64,000 bases of DNA from Oscheius onirici (Eukaryota; Nematoda; Chromadorea; Rhabditida; Rhabditidae). Position numbers and translations under genes: made by a program. How positions within the stretch are numbered: position 1 is the stretch's first letter; every line of letters begins with the position of its first letter. Shown piece after piece: positions 1 to 10,142 of the stretch. Where the stretch lies: positions 8,122,064 through 8,186,063 of the forward strand of contig OW051468.1 in the NCBI GenBank assembly GCA_932521025.1, in the 5' to 3' direction. The notes below the pieces were generated by a model. That model did not search any database. It was given only the letters and a program-made list of their open reading frames with translations, and had not been told where the DNA came from.

Positions 1-481
1 GAAAGAAAGTCAAGGCGCGACTATTACTCTCCCTCTGAAATCCTATTTGAACTACTTTTTCCCCGACAAATTTCGGAGAAAATTCCAGGAGAGGGAAAGG
101 TCAAACATAGATAGCAACACAACACACAATGTTTGACAAGCTGGGGACGGGCAGAGCGAAAGAGACGGCGGTCGCGGAGAAAAGTGAATCAGCCCTTATG
201 GTCGTATAATGATATCGAGAGAAGGTTTCTCCTTAGCAGCTGTCAGAGGCGAGAAAAATTCAATTCCGGTCCTATAGAGAAATGAGCGAAGGGGAGATTA
301 GGCTGTCTCTCCAAAAAGGAAGGACAAACAGAGAGAACTGTCGCCCTTCCTGTACTTATATTCTTCGTGCGCTATCTGCAAAAGACATTTCCGGTCATTC
401 TTTATCATCCCATCGGGTGTGAGATCCGAAGGTGAAAAGCTTGCAACTGACCCGGCCACATTTATCTTTTCCTCACTTTTC

Positions 482-595
482 TAGATTATGCTCACACTTT
501 CCAGCTCTGTAATTTTCTACAAAGTTGTAGTATTTGATGTAATCTATAACTTTGCAGGACATTGCGATACTTGAAAATGCTTTGGTCTCAATGAA
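482..595. repeat. Hairpin repeat family A, copy 1
   Basis: An imperfect palindrome whose arms contain ACAAAGTTGTAG and a diverged complement, around a short loop. The outer arm ends in the 'TGCTTTGGTCTCA' form rather than the 'GTGAGCTAGAAA' form. Confidence 0.6.
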
Positions 596-680
596 AACAC
601 GATTTTGCACAATTCTCTTGTACTTCAAGCTGAATCAACAGTTCTCAGCTCCGGACCAAGATTTCACTGTGACCACAACG

Positions 681-780
681 TTTCAAGTTTCGAGATGTTT
701 TGCAAAGTTGTAGATCTAATCAAATACTACAACTTTGCAGAACATTGCAAAGCTGGAAAATGCCTGCGTGAGCTAGAAAA
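681..780. repeat. Hairpin repeat family A, copy 2
   Basis: GATGTTTTGCAAAGTTGTAG is answered by CTACAACTTTGCAGAACATT, followed by GCAAAGCTGGAAAATGC and GTGAGCTAGAAA. The loop is about 13 nt. Confidence 0.7.
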
Positions 781-936
781 TATAGAGTTCTTTTGAAGCT
801 TAAAGTTTGGGTGAGGGTCAAAAGTAACGGTCCATTTTGTTTCATCGGACTTCGAAAGGTATGAAAGGCTTGCAGCCACTATCAGCCTTTTCGCACCATC
901 GCTCATCAAAAAGATAAGCTGCGAACAAAAACTCAC

Positions 937-1846
937 CCCTGACCGAAAGTAGTCGAGCAACTCGCAACTCCTTCTCCGCCACGCTGAAGGCGTTTTCCAG
1001 GCGTTCAGATGCCGACATTTCGGCCAGCTTTCGCATGCTGACTAATTTTCGACTATGAAAGGAGGGTATCGGGAATTCATCAAGACTACTTACTCGAAGC
1101 TGTGAAGGAGACAGTTGAATGCATAACCATCGCGCCAACTGGAGATAAAGTCGTTGACTGAGACTTGCTCGTAATCTCCAGTCACTTCCAGACACCAGAT
1201 CTTGATGGCTTCACTCAGTTTGTCATTTCGAATCGGATCGGGACCAAGGCGACGCCAGAAAGCTTGGATCATGTTCCACCAGGTCGACAGGACCGCCTAG
1301 AGAGACATTTGGTAATACTTCACGCATTTTTCTCGTTTCCGTCGTTATTTGCATGTCTTTTCAATGCGTTTATCAAATTTGGAAAACAATCCAAGGAACG
1401 TCAAAACTTCGAGAAAAACTTTGAAATCTCGGGAAATAGCTCGTGTGAAGCCAAAACGCTCGCTTCTGTTAGATTTTCCAGTTCTTCAAGTTGTACCTTT
1501 TGTTGTCCTTCAGTCAGATCACTGGCTACGGTCTTGACATCTCCCAGCGCTGTGAGAATATTCTGACAGTCGTCCAGTTTGTTGCCCGTCATCGGAACGG
1601 CACATCCTGTCACAATATGAACTGTAGATGAGATGTACTTCAGATCGGCTAGATCGCGAAACTCTTTTAGCGGTTCGTTCGCTAGAAGACTGTTGCCCCA
1701 GCGGACAAAAACCGCCTCCTGGGTGTCGTATTTGTCATCTAAAAAAAGTAGAATCAGACAAGAAGTTAGAACTGACCACGCTCAATTTTCTTCTCCTTAC
1801 GTTCGTCTTTCTTCGGCTTCGGTGCCGCGCCTCCACTGAACAACAT
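937..1846 (-). CDS. dys-1: Dystrophin, N-terminal actin-binding region (partial)
   Basis: Dystrophin links cortical actin to the dystroglycan complex in muscle. The first exon (1846-1777) encodes MLFSGG followed by a lysine-rich stretch, close to my memory of worm DYS-1. After a 38-nt intron, the exon from 1738 encodes a first calponin-homology domain (FVRWGNSLL...IVTGCAVP...LTALGDVKTVA). The next exon, from about 1310 after a CTAG acceptor, gives WWNMIQAFWRRLGPD and the second CH domain (IKIWCLEVTGDYEQV, SSWRDGYAFNCLLHSF). A 41-nt intron (1053-1093) precedes KLVSMRKLAEMSASERLENAF. The last placed exon ends at 937 at a GTGAGT donor. Only about 250 residues of a protein normally over 3,000 lie here; the rest is off the left edge. 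Family identity is firm. The intron between about 1320 and 1480 is inferred. Confidence 0.85.
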
Positions 1847-2470
1847 CGTGGTCAGCTACCACATTCGTCTGAACCAAGAAGTCTTCGAATGAGAAACAAC
1901 AATGTTATTAGTATTGAAGGCGGATAAATAAATTGCTGTCTTTTTTTCTTCAAAGAGTTTGGAATCTGGAAGGGAACTCCTGGATATAGAAACTTTCCTA
2001 ATTGCTTGGATAATGCGAAAACTTGATTGAAAGGTGAAAATCTGTTTATTTTGAAACGTTCTTTCGCTTAGAACCGATTGCAAGCGAAACAATGCAAAAG
2101 TTGTGAAGATTGTACTATTGCAGCTTCCGGTCAACTTCAAAAAGTTTAAAATTACGAATCCGAGTTGAAATGTGAGGACCTCTTGGTTGCAGGTCTTGGC
2201 TGATTGCGTCCTTCGTCGTAGCGTCAGCTGTCCGGTGGCGATTACAAACGCGGCTTTCTCCGACTACCCTGTCAACTATGTCTCATCATCATTCTTGCCA
2301 AATAAAACTGCTTATTTATTTAAATATAAAAGTAACACCGCGTAGAATAGAGTAGGGAGGCCAAAAACTAGCAAACTTTCGATGCAAAAGAAAACAATCT
2401 GGTCTGTGAAAACGGGGTGTATTTTAAAATGTAGATATGGGAAAGATTTGGACATCGGACAAGAGACGGC
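1847..2470. other. Intergenic, dystrophin promoter side
   Basis: This is the upstream region of dystrophin and the 3' flank of the REEP5 gene. I see no coding exon or clear repeat, apart from AT-rich tracts near 2320. Confidence 0.4.
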
Positions 2471-3173
2471 TCAGTCGAGATGCTTGTTGACCTCGTTGAC
2501 AGCACGGCGAGCGGCTGAAAATGATAATGGTCTGTCGATAAATTTGACAAACATACCGTCGTTGGCCTTGTTGGCGAGGCTCGAAACGTGTTGATCAATG
2601 CTCTTATGGTGCTTCATTACGATGGGCTTGATGAAACGAGAGTAGAGAACAGTGGCACCAAGAGTGGAGGGAAGGTAGAGCCAGAGAAGGAAGAAACACT
2701 TGAAGAGCCAGTAAACGGGGAACACGGCGCAGATTTGCTGAGAGAAGAACTCAACGACGGAGAGCACGGCGAAAACAACCCTATATACACGTTGTAAAAC
2801 ATACAAAAGGAGTACTGACCAGTAAGTAAGCCATTGTGTGTCATCATCCTTGTTCTGCGACTCGATAGCCAAGATGCTGGTGTAAGCCGGGTAGATGAAG
2901 CCGATTGTGTTGCAAAGAAGAGCGGCAAAGTGGCCGAAGATGAGGTAGAGCGACTGTAGTGCAACAGCTCCTGAAAATTATATGCAACTCGTATTTGTTG
3001 AACGCTTCATTAATCGGAAACAAAACACAAACAAACATACCGAGAACAATGTGGAGTCGCTTGACACCAGACTTTTGCTCGAGAGTGCCCAGAACATTTG
3101 TGATCTGGGAGGGCTCGTGAAGTCTCTTGTCGATATCGTCGAGGACCTTCTGGACTTGTGGAGGAACGGTCAT
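2471..3173 (-). CDS. yop-1: REEP5/YOP-1 ER-shaping protein
   Basis: This family inserts hairpin membrane segments that curve tubular ER. Four exons (3173-3041, 2970-2820, 2780-2557, 2514-2471) give 183 residues, the usual size. The start MTVPPQVQKVLDDIDKRL is family-typical. Next come a first hydrophobic hairpin (ALQSLYLIFGHFAALLCN), the family signature ESQNKDDDTQWLTYWVVFAV, and a second pair of membrane segments (VEFFSQQICAVFPVYWLFK, FLLWLYLPSTLGA). The tail is amphipathic. A TTTCTTTCAG acceptor lies 2 nt before the ATG with no exon upstream, which suggests trans-splicing. All splice phases join in frame. Confidence 0.92.
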
Positions 3174-4356
3174 CTCTGAAAGAAAAAATGATTTCAGAAA
3201 ATCGTTGAGATAAAAACGAGAGAATGACTTGGAGCAAAACACGACCGAGATGATAACAAGCACACAAAATAGGTAAACAAACGGGCAAAGAGCGCGGGCG
3301 GATAGGGAGGGAGGAGTGGGAGAACGGAATGAAAATTGTTACAAAATTGGCTTATGTAAAATTACAGGAAAACCTGGGATATCAAAAGTAGATAGCGACA
3401 AGGAACTAGATTTTAGGCCAAAGGGAACACGACAATCCTGGCATTGGACACTTGGGAATCGGGCAACAAAAAGGCAGAGACGCGTCTCTCCTCTTTCCGC
3501 CCGTTCTTTTTTTTCAAACGCTGGGTAGCGGGCCAACAAACAGCCGTCCTCTTAGCCGCTTGGAGCGCGTATACAACTGCCGAGAGACTGGCTATCGCAA
3601 TCAATCGAACAGCCAGTTCACGGGAAACACTGACGGACCCGAAAAAAATCTGATTTCAGGATAGAAAAGGGCGATGTCGATTTGAGAGAAGAACTGACAA
3701 CATCCATTCATGTGAACGGCAGTTTTGAAAACATTGCATACGATGCATAAACAACAGTACATTCGGCATGTATCTGACGTGATATAGGTTTCAAAAGAGC
3801 GAGGAAAGTGATGGTAACAGCGAAACAGCTGAAAACAAGTGGAAGATATGATAGTGAGCAAAACAAACAGGTTTGGTGAACAAAGCTATGGAAATTTGGT
3901 TTCTACGGACAGAATATAATCGGCCTTTTTGGAAATCAGAAGTGGTAGTTTTCAATGGCCCGCTACGCACGCAGAAATGATAATAAAAAAGGAGAAAAAG
4001 CAAGAAGAGCAAGAAAAGAGCTCTTGTAAATTCGAACTTGCGTGCATTTATCCGGTAAAACATTTTAAAGGACTAATTCATTCGGTTCCCACAACGATTT
4101 CCCTGAAAATCAGGGAAATTACCGTACTCTGAGATCGGTCAATGAGGCCCAAAATTTCAACCAAAGGTCGTTCGGTTTGTTCTTTGTCTCCTTCACTTTT
4201 TTTTTTCTAAACAAAATGTGATAGTTTCTGCCTGTATGAATATTTTACGTTCTAAATTAGCCTGTTCAAACATTACCATTCTTTTTACAATGTTTTTTTC
4301 ACTTATTGTCTTCCGTTCGATGAATTTTCTGAAACTTCCAGGTTAAGAAGTCCAAG
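3174..4356. other. Intergenic region between divergent genes
   Basis: This 1.2-kb region lies between the YOP-1 start and the start of the secreted cysteine-rich gene, so it holds both promoters. I see no convincing exon. A polypyrimidine tract and a TTCCAG acceptor at about 4341 lie just before the downstream ATG and could be its trans-splice site. Confidence 0.4.
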
Positions 4357-4977
4357 ATGTTCCGCGCTGCTGTCTTCTGCGCTTTCCTTCTCGCCGTCAA
4401 CGCCTACCCCTCGGAATCTTCAGGATCCTCTGGTTACGAAGCTTCTGCTGAAGAAACCATTGAAGTCATCGAGATTCTCGAAGAACCTTCCTACCGTCTC
4501 AAGAGGGATACCGAAGCTGCTTCCGGAGACGCCTCTGGATTTGGAGAGAGCGGCAATGCTACCTGCGCTGCCATGGATGAGTGCTACAACGACGGTGATT
4601 TTTTCACCCTTCTTCTTACTCGTTTTCGTTTTCTTCTCAACACGTGTTTCTTTCAGGCGACTGCGGAAGTGGACGTTGTCTTGGAGCTTTCCTGGGCACT
4701 TGCAACTGCAACGCCTGCTTGAACTTCTGGATGTAAGAAAGCGTTTTAATGTTGACTTATCACTAATTTTAGGTGCTCCACTGATGGCGAGTGCGGAGGA
4801 CTGAAGGATGCCTGCCAGAACGGATTCTGTGACTGCTACGGTGCTTACCAGAAGAACAACTACACCGACGTTTTGGACGCCTTCACCAACCTTTGCAACG
4901 TCAAGTCTTGCACCAAGGAGAGCGCCGATGCGAGCTGTGCCGGTCTTCCCTGCAACAAGGGCTTCTGTGTCTGCTAA
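4357..4977 (+). CDS. Secreted cysteine-rich protein with Ser-Gly acidic linker
   Basis: Three exons (4357-4594, 4657-4732, 4773-4977) join in frame to give 172 residues. The protein starts with a clear signal peptide (MFRAAVFCAFLLAVNA). An acidic segment rich in Ser-Gly follows (ESSGSSGYEAS, EASGDASGFGESG), and such SG dipeptides in acidic context resemble chondroitin attachment sites of nematode CPG proteins. An RLKR dibasic site lies between two such stretches. The C-terminal half has many evenly spaced cysteines (DCGSGRCLG, CNCNAC, CDCYG, CNKGFCVC), probably disulfide-bonded. I do not recognise a named family, and a CPG-like extracellular role is inference. An AATAAA follows near 5047. Confidence 0.85.
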
Positions 4978-5489
4978 TCTCAGCAATCGCATTTACTGTA
5001 CATCCACTATTGTACATTTTCCGTTTGCCACTTTTATACCATTTAAAATAAACGTTTTAAATCAATCTTTGTTGCTTAGATGATGGGAAGGGGCTCGGCG
5101 GATTTTTTCGTGTTTTCACAACAGTCGCTCAATATGTTCATTGCCAAGGATGTGTGTTGCGATGCCGGGCCTGATCGGCATAAGGGTTTTTGAACAACTG
5201 CTAAGCTTCCAAAAGAGTAGAGGCTTACGAATTAATTGACATCAAATAAGGCACGAAGGAAAGGAAACTTGAAACGATAGCAGCAGTCACACTTGGAATT
5301 TGGAGGAAAATATCAAGAGACGCTGTTTACGACGACGATGGGGAGGGGAGGCGCTGCGGTCGCGAGCGTACACACGTTAGTCAAAGTTCCCCCGGCTAGG
5401 TTGAAATGGAAGAGAAATGATTTATGAACTTGTAACAAAGTGTCGAAAGGTGGAAAATCATGACAAATCGAAGAGTATCTTGGGGAGGT
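4978..5489. other. 3' intergenic region between convergent genes
   Basis: The cysteine-rich gene (+) and SmG (-) converge here. A poly(A) signal for the first lies near 5047. I see nothing else beyond mixed-sequence DNA. Confidence 0.4.
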
Positions 5490-5990
5490 TTAGATTCGTT
5501 CCTTTGGTTCCATAATGACGACAGAATTTCCGCGAATGACGACCATGCCTAGTTGAACAGCTTCACCGCTTCTGGGATACTCGACGGCATCCTGAAATTG
5601 AACCGTTATTGCTGTTCAGAGATGAGAATGCTTGTTCGAAACGGTAGACAATGGGTGCAACCCTATCGATCGATGTTTTAGACAAGAATTTGGTGGAAAA
5701 AAGGTTGAATACACTAGAAAACAAATCTAAATCCCACAAATCCAACATTTTGCTCGTGTTTTAGATTTTTTTTCAGGGGTCTCCAATTTTTGAAAGAAAT
5801 TACGACTAATTCTTATTTCAGTTTTTACGCTACAAGTTGAATTAAGGGGAAATTAACATACCTCAATAACCATGTTCATGAAAGGGTCGAAACCGCGAAG
5901 TACTCCGGATATGCGTCGGTTTCCATTGAGCTTCAGATCCATTTCCTTGTCCAGGTACTTCTTCAACTCGGGAGGGTGGGTCTTACTCAT
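5490..5990 (-). CDS. snr-7: Small nuclear ribonucleoprotein SmG
   Basis: SmG is one of seven Sm proteins forming the ring on spliceosomal snRNAs. Two exons (5990-5862, 5591-5490) give 76 residues, the family length. Sm motif 1 is intact ([33 protein letters not shown]) and motif 2 reads [14 protein letters not shown]. The ATG follows TTTCAGAGCAAA, consistent with trans-splicing. The gene is divergent from the PNISR-type gene, sharing about 425 nt of upstream DNA. Close in sequence to what I recall of worm snr-7. Confidence 0.95.
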
Positions 5991-6414
5991 TTTGCTCTGA
6001 AATTGGACAGTTTTAATTTTTGCATTTGAGACAAGGAATACTGTTTGAAAGAAATTCACTAGAAAAACAACTGAAAAGCACAAAAAGTGAAGGAATAAAA
6101 AGCTTGAAGAGTTTCGAATGGTTGTACGCAGCGCGGCATTATTCCCACTGTCTACCGTAGACAGAAAAGATTCGTGACGAACTTTTGCGTACGTATCTTC
6201 GGTAACTTGCTCTTCTACGACTTATAGGTTTTACTGTTTTTTCTTCTTCTTTCCATATCACAAATTGCATACTTTGCATCGAGCAGCCCTTTTGTCTCAC
6301 GTTTGCAGTGAACTTACTGCACTTCTTTTCTGTCTAGTTTAAAACGTCTAGTTTTCAGGCAACTATATCAGATATATCGAGTATTCTGCTTAAAAGCGAC
6401 TCCGAGAAGACGGA
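5991..6414. promoter_or_regulatory. Shared divergent promoter region, SmG and PNISR-type gene
   Basis: The 424 nt between the two start codons must carry both promoters. A TTTTCAG acceptor at about 6353-6359 lies upstream of the PNISR-type ATG and is a likely trans-splice site, with TTTCAG before the SmG ATG on the other strand. I cannot assign transcription factor sites. Confidence 0.5.
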
Positions 6415-8902
6415 ATGGACCCATTCAGTGGGTATCGTGACATGCCCCACGATCAAGGTCGGTTTTGCATTTTATACAAGGTAAAAAATAAATTCAGTAA
6501 ATTGGGCCGCTCTTGCTCAGCAATGGATATCTACGAAGCAGCCGGACGTCGGGATTCAGAATGCCGGCTGGGACGGCAAACCAACATTTCCAGCAGCTGC
6601 ACATATGCCCTACGTACGTTCTAGCTAGGCATGGGAGCGTGCCGGGCCGGGACTGGGCCGAGATTTTGAAATTTTTTTTTAGAAAAAGGGGTGTTTTTTG
6701 ACCAAAATTCTCATCATTTATAGTAAAAAAGGTCAGCAAAATATAACAATATTACTATTCATCTATTTAGTTCTAAAATACGCTAAAATGCACTGTAATA
6801 TGACCAGCTTCATTTTTGGTCTGATCCCGGTCCGATGGCCAAGTCTGGGGAGCGGGCCCTGGTGGGCCGGCCCAGGCCCGGCCCGTTCCCAAGCCTAGTT
6901 CTAGCCACTCGTTGATATCAAAATGTTGTAGGAACAAAATCGCGGAAATTTCAATGGACGTCCACCTCCACCTCCTCCTCCTGTAAATGACTATGGGAGA
7001 GCACCTCCGCCACCGACAGGACCGAGTTGGAATGACGGATGGAGATCATCCCCGCAAGTAACAGAAGACTGGAGAATGCCACAACCGCAATTTGGAACTC
7101 CCGGTCATTTTATGCGACCTCCTATGGCTAGATATCCAGAAGGACAACCGCCTCCACAATTTATGCAACAGCCTTCTCAGCAGAGACCATTCTTCCCCCC
7201 TCCACCGCCGAGACAGATGGGAGCACCGGCAATTCCTTCGGTAAGTCTTGAGTTTTTCCTAGAAACTTCAGTCAAATCGCTTGTATAATTGTTTTTTTTC
7301 AGTTGATGGCATTCAATCCACCTCCGCCGGTGGAAGACGAATGGGGATTCAATTGGCAGCCACCTCCGCCGCGGATGCCACCTCCGCCGAAACCAGCACC
7401 TCCACCTCAGGCTCTCTTCCCCTCTGCCAGCCACAAAGCTCCGCCACAGCCACTTATGGAACAAAGTTTCCGGTATCCAGCTCCGACACACGCATATCAG
7501 CCTCCTCAACACTTTTACCACGGTCCAAATCATGTAGAAGAGTCGGCTCCTGTTCCACCGCCAGATATGCCAATGTTTTCCGGAATATCTGATATGGGTA
7601 TGGCCGTTTGTTCTTTTTTTTTCACAGAACGTTTTAGATGACAATGCGAGAAAAAAGCTTCCTGCTTGGATACGAGAAGGACTTGAAAAATCAGACCGGG
7701 AAAAGCAGAAACAACTTGAGAAGGAGGAACGTATAAGACAGGCCGAAGAAGAGAAAAGGAGACGACGTGAATTGGCGGGAAAATCGAAATTTGTAAGAAA
7801 TGTTTGCTTGTTTTTAACATGAAAAGTTTCCAGGATAGTGATAGTAGCGACGAGGAAGATATTGACATTAAACGGGACGATGGTCTGACAAAAATCAAAG
7901 AAGAGGACTTGCCAAAGGTGTCTGAAGAAGAAATACGGGAACAGGCTGTTAGTTTACAGAGAACACTAGCTCAAATTATGTTCAGATGCACTATATCCGC
8001 CAGTTTATGACGTCCATTTTGACCGACGGAACCGACAATCTTTTACGGAGCACAATTGTCGCAGCTCGTCAAGAAGCCGTCAAAATTGAAGGTTTATTTC
8101 GCATCTTCTTTCAGAAAATCTCACCACTATTGTATAGAAATTTCCTCGATTTTTCTAACAATAAAACGCCAACTTTTATAGCAGAGCCTAAACTTCTGGT
8201 GAAGAGTTCCGCATTGGCGGCTTTGTCGAGCCTCGGTATGTTTCCTTTTCATATATTATCGTCTACAACTTGCCTATCTTTATCTTTTGAAGGAAGATCT
8301 TTTCAGATTTTTTCTACAGTTCCGAGGACTGAAATAATCTTTCAATTTAGGCGGAGACGATGACGATGAGAGCGAGAGCAGTGGCGATGAAGAACAAACA
8401 AAAAAAGTTGAAGATTTTGACTTCAAAGCACCGATTGGTATTCCCAGAAATTTTAGTAAGCCTTCTGCTGAACGAGGTAGGCTCCTTCCTTTCCGCAATT
8501 GCTTTACCGTTTTTTCTTTCAGCAATCTTGCTTAGAAACTTTGCAGCGGGCACTAATCTTGTTTTTTCAGGATCTGTCGGATCTCCAAAGGCTAAAGTAG
8601 ATGTTTCAAATGGAAAGGAGAAAGCCGAGGACAACAGTAACGAGAAAGAAGAAAGCCGGCTTAAAACGTAGCTCTTTACCACAATTCTAACCTTCTCAAC
8701 CTTCAGAAGTCGTTCACGGAGTCGAAGTCGTAGTCCCGAAAAGAAAAAAGACAGAAGACGAAGTCGGTCCCACGAAAAAAAGAAGAGAAGTCGTTCTCGC
8801 GAGCGAAAAAGATCTCGAGAGCGCAAAAGAAGTCGTTCGCGAGAGCGAAAACGCGATAGTCGAAAACGTTCTCGTAGTCGAGAGTCGCGGCGTCACAGGT
8901 AA
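6415..8902 (+). CDS. PNISR-type serine/arginine-rich nuclear protein
   Basis: Eleven exons (6415-6457, 6498-6613, 6932-7240, 7303-7597, 7638-7792, 7834-7947, 7986-8091, 8182-8235, 8351-8476, 8571-8667, 8707-8902) join in frame to about 536 residues. The order matches vertebrate PNISR: an N-terminal NWAALAQQWI motif, a long Pro-rich region with many PPPP runs, the signature KLPAWIREGLEKSDREKQK with a charged helix, the SDSSDEEDID acidic stretch, a helical REQAMHYIRQFMTSIL segment, and a C-terminal RS domain of repeated SRSRER units. PNISR is a speckle-associated pinin partner linked to splicing. The ORF stops at TAA 8900-8902 inside a strong AGGTAAGT donor, so a further 3' exon is possible. 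The second intron (6614-6931) contains GC-rich palindromic sequence (GGGCCGGCCC). Confidence 0.88.
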
Positions 8903-9849
8903 GTCAATTTGACCGGTTCTTGCTCTCGTTTGTTTATTCTCTTCGGCGTGATTCCATTTTCAACATGTAATTTTGTTTATTTTGATACAGGTTACAATCT
9001 GCTTGTACAATAAATAGTTTGTTTGGAAATATTGTTGTTTGTTCGGATATGTGCCGAAATAGGCTCCAATGGGAATTGCTCACGATGGCTTGCAGTTCAC
9101 GTAGACGTTTTGAAGACGAGATCAATTGAAGTTCACACAAGTCAGGCTCGAACCATCACCGCAATCTTCTAGGCGAGTTAGAAGATCTGTTGCACCTTTT
9201 TGCTTTTACAGCTTTTGAACGCTAATACGTCGATGATTCCCGGTTTATTAAAGTTGTGGAACTTTTTCGAAACTCGTTGCTATGAAACAAAGAACGATTT
9301 GGTTTCAAATCTATCAAAATAGTCTTCTTTATTTTGCTTTCTTTCGTTGCTTCTATTTTCGCCAAACGAAATCAATGAATTCTATGCTTGGAATCAGATG
9401 CTTTTCAAATAGAAAATCTCTCTATGCGGAATTCTGTGAAATGTTTAAAGAGAGGCGAATAAAATAGACTTTAAATTCCCGCTATTTGCGTATCGGCGTC
9501 TGTCCGCGTGGGTTTCGCCACGAAAGCAGCTCGGAAGCGGCTTGCCCTTTCCTTGGCCTAAAATTTCAGTCGTGGTTTCACTCCCCTCTTCTCTTCATTA
9601 TTTTCTCAGCTCCTTATTTTGCATTTCCAAAAAACCTAAACTTTTTGTGAATCAAAAAAATGTCTCTTTCCTATACCGTTGCATTTTCTCTATAAAATGG
9701 AGAACAATTTGTAACTGCTGATACTTTTCAAAGAGAACAAATTCAAAAAAAAGAATCTCTCGCTCTTCTCCTTTTTGTTTAGCCTTATTTATCGTCTATT
9801 TTCAGTGCTTCGTCTTTCGGGTCAGCCCGTCCGGAGTACTGCAAACAAT
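8903..9849. other. Intergenic region upstream of eL41
   Basis: An AATAAA near 9010 may end the PNISR-type transcript. A TTTTCAG acceptor near 9805, shortly before the eL41 start, is a likely trans-splice or 5'UTR acceptor. I see no coding exon in between. Confidence 0.4.
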
Positions 9850-10013
9850 ATGAGAGAAAAGGTTGGTTATTTTTCAATTCATTTCTTGTTAGCAGTGGAC
9901 GAACAACAGTTCACTACGGCGTTTCCTAGCAGTTTACTAATTCAATGTTTTTTCAGTGGCGTAAGAAGCGTATGCGTCGTCTGAAGCGCAAGAGAAGAGC
10001 TCAGAAGAAGTAA
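9850..10013 (+). CDS. rpl-41: Ribosomal protein eL41 (very small)
   Basis: eL41 is a tiny basic peptide of the 80S ribosome, at the subunit interface. The first exon (9850-9861) encodes MREK. After an intron ending TTTTTTCAG, the second exon (9957-10013) encodes WRKKRMRRLKRKRR and then AQKK before TAA. The total is 22 residues, against 25 in most eukaryotes, where the usual ending is about KMRQRSK, so the C-terminus is altered. The core identity is unmistakable. The gene converges on the nicotinic receptor gene, whose stop lies 130 nt away. Confidence 0.88.
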
Positions 10014-10142
10014 ACTGTCAACCTTCGGCTCCATCTACGTGGTCGTCATCAAGCCTCAACAGCCCAAGTCACCACCTGCTTGTTATTGTTCGATTGGACT
10101 TCCATAAACCAATTTAACACTTAAACCAAGGTTTCCTTGTTT

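Larger units (their letters stand above)
1..936. other. Probable dystrophin intron with hairpin repeats
   Basis: This stretch lies downstream, in gene sense, of the last dystrophin exon I can place, and starts with that exon's GTGAGT donor. I see no further dystrophin exon, so it is probably a long intron or the next exon is hard to see. It holds two copies of the hairpin repeat family (about 482-595 and 681-780). An apparent ORF at 605-796 (+) is hairpin sequence, not a gene. Confidence 0.5.

Noticed and set aside
605..796. 63-codon plus-strand ORF
   Set aside because: It lies in hairpin repeat sequence and has no start context or homology.
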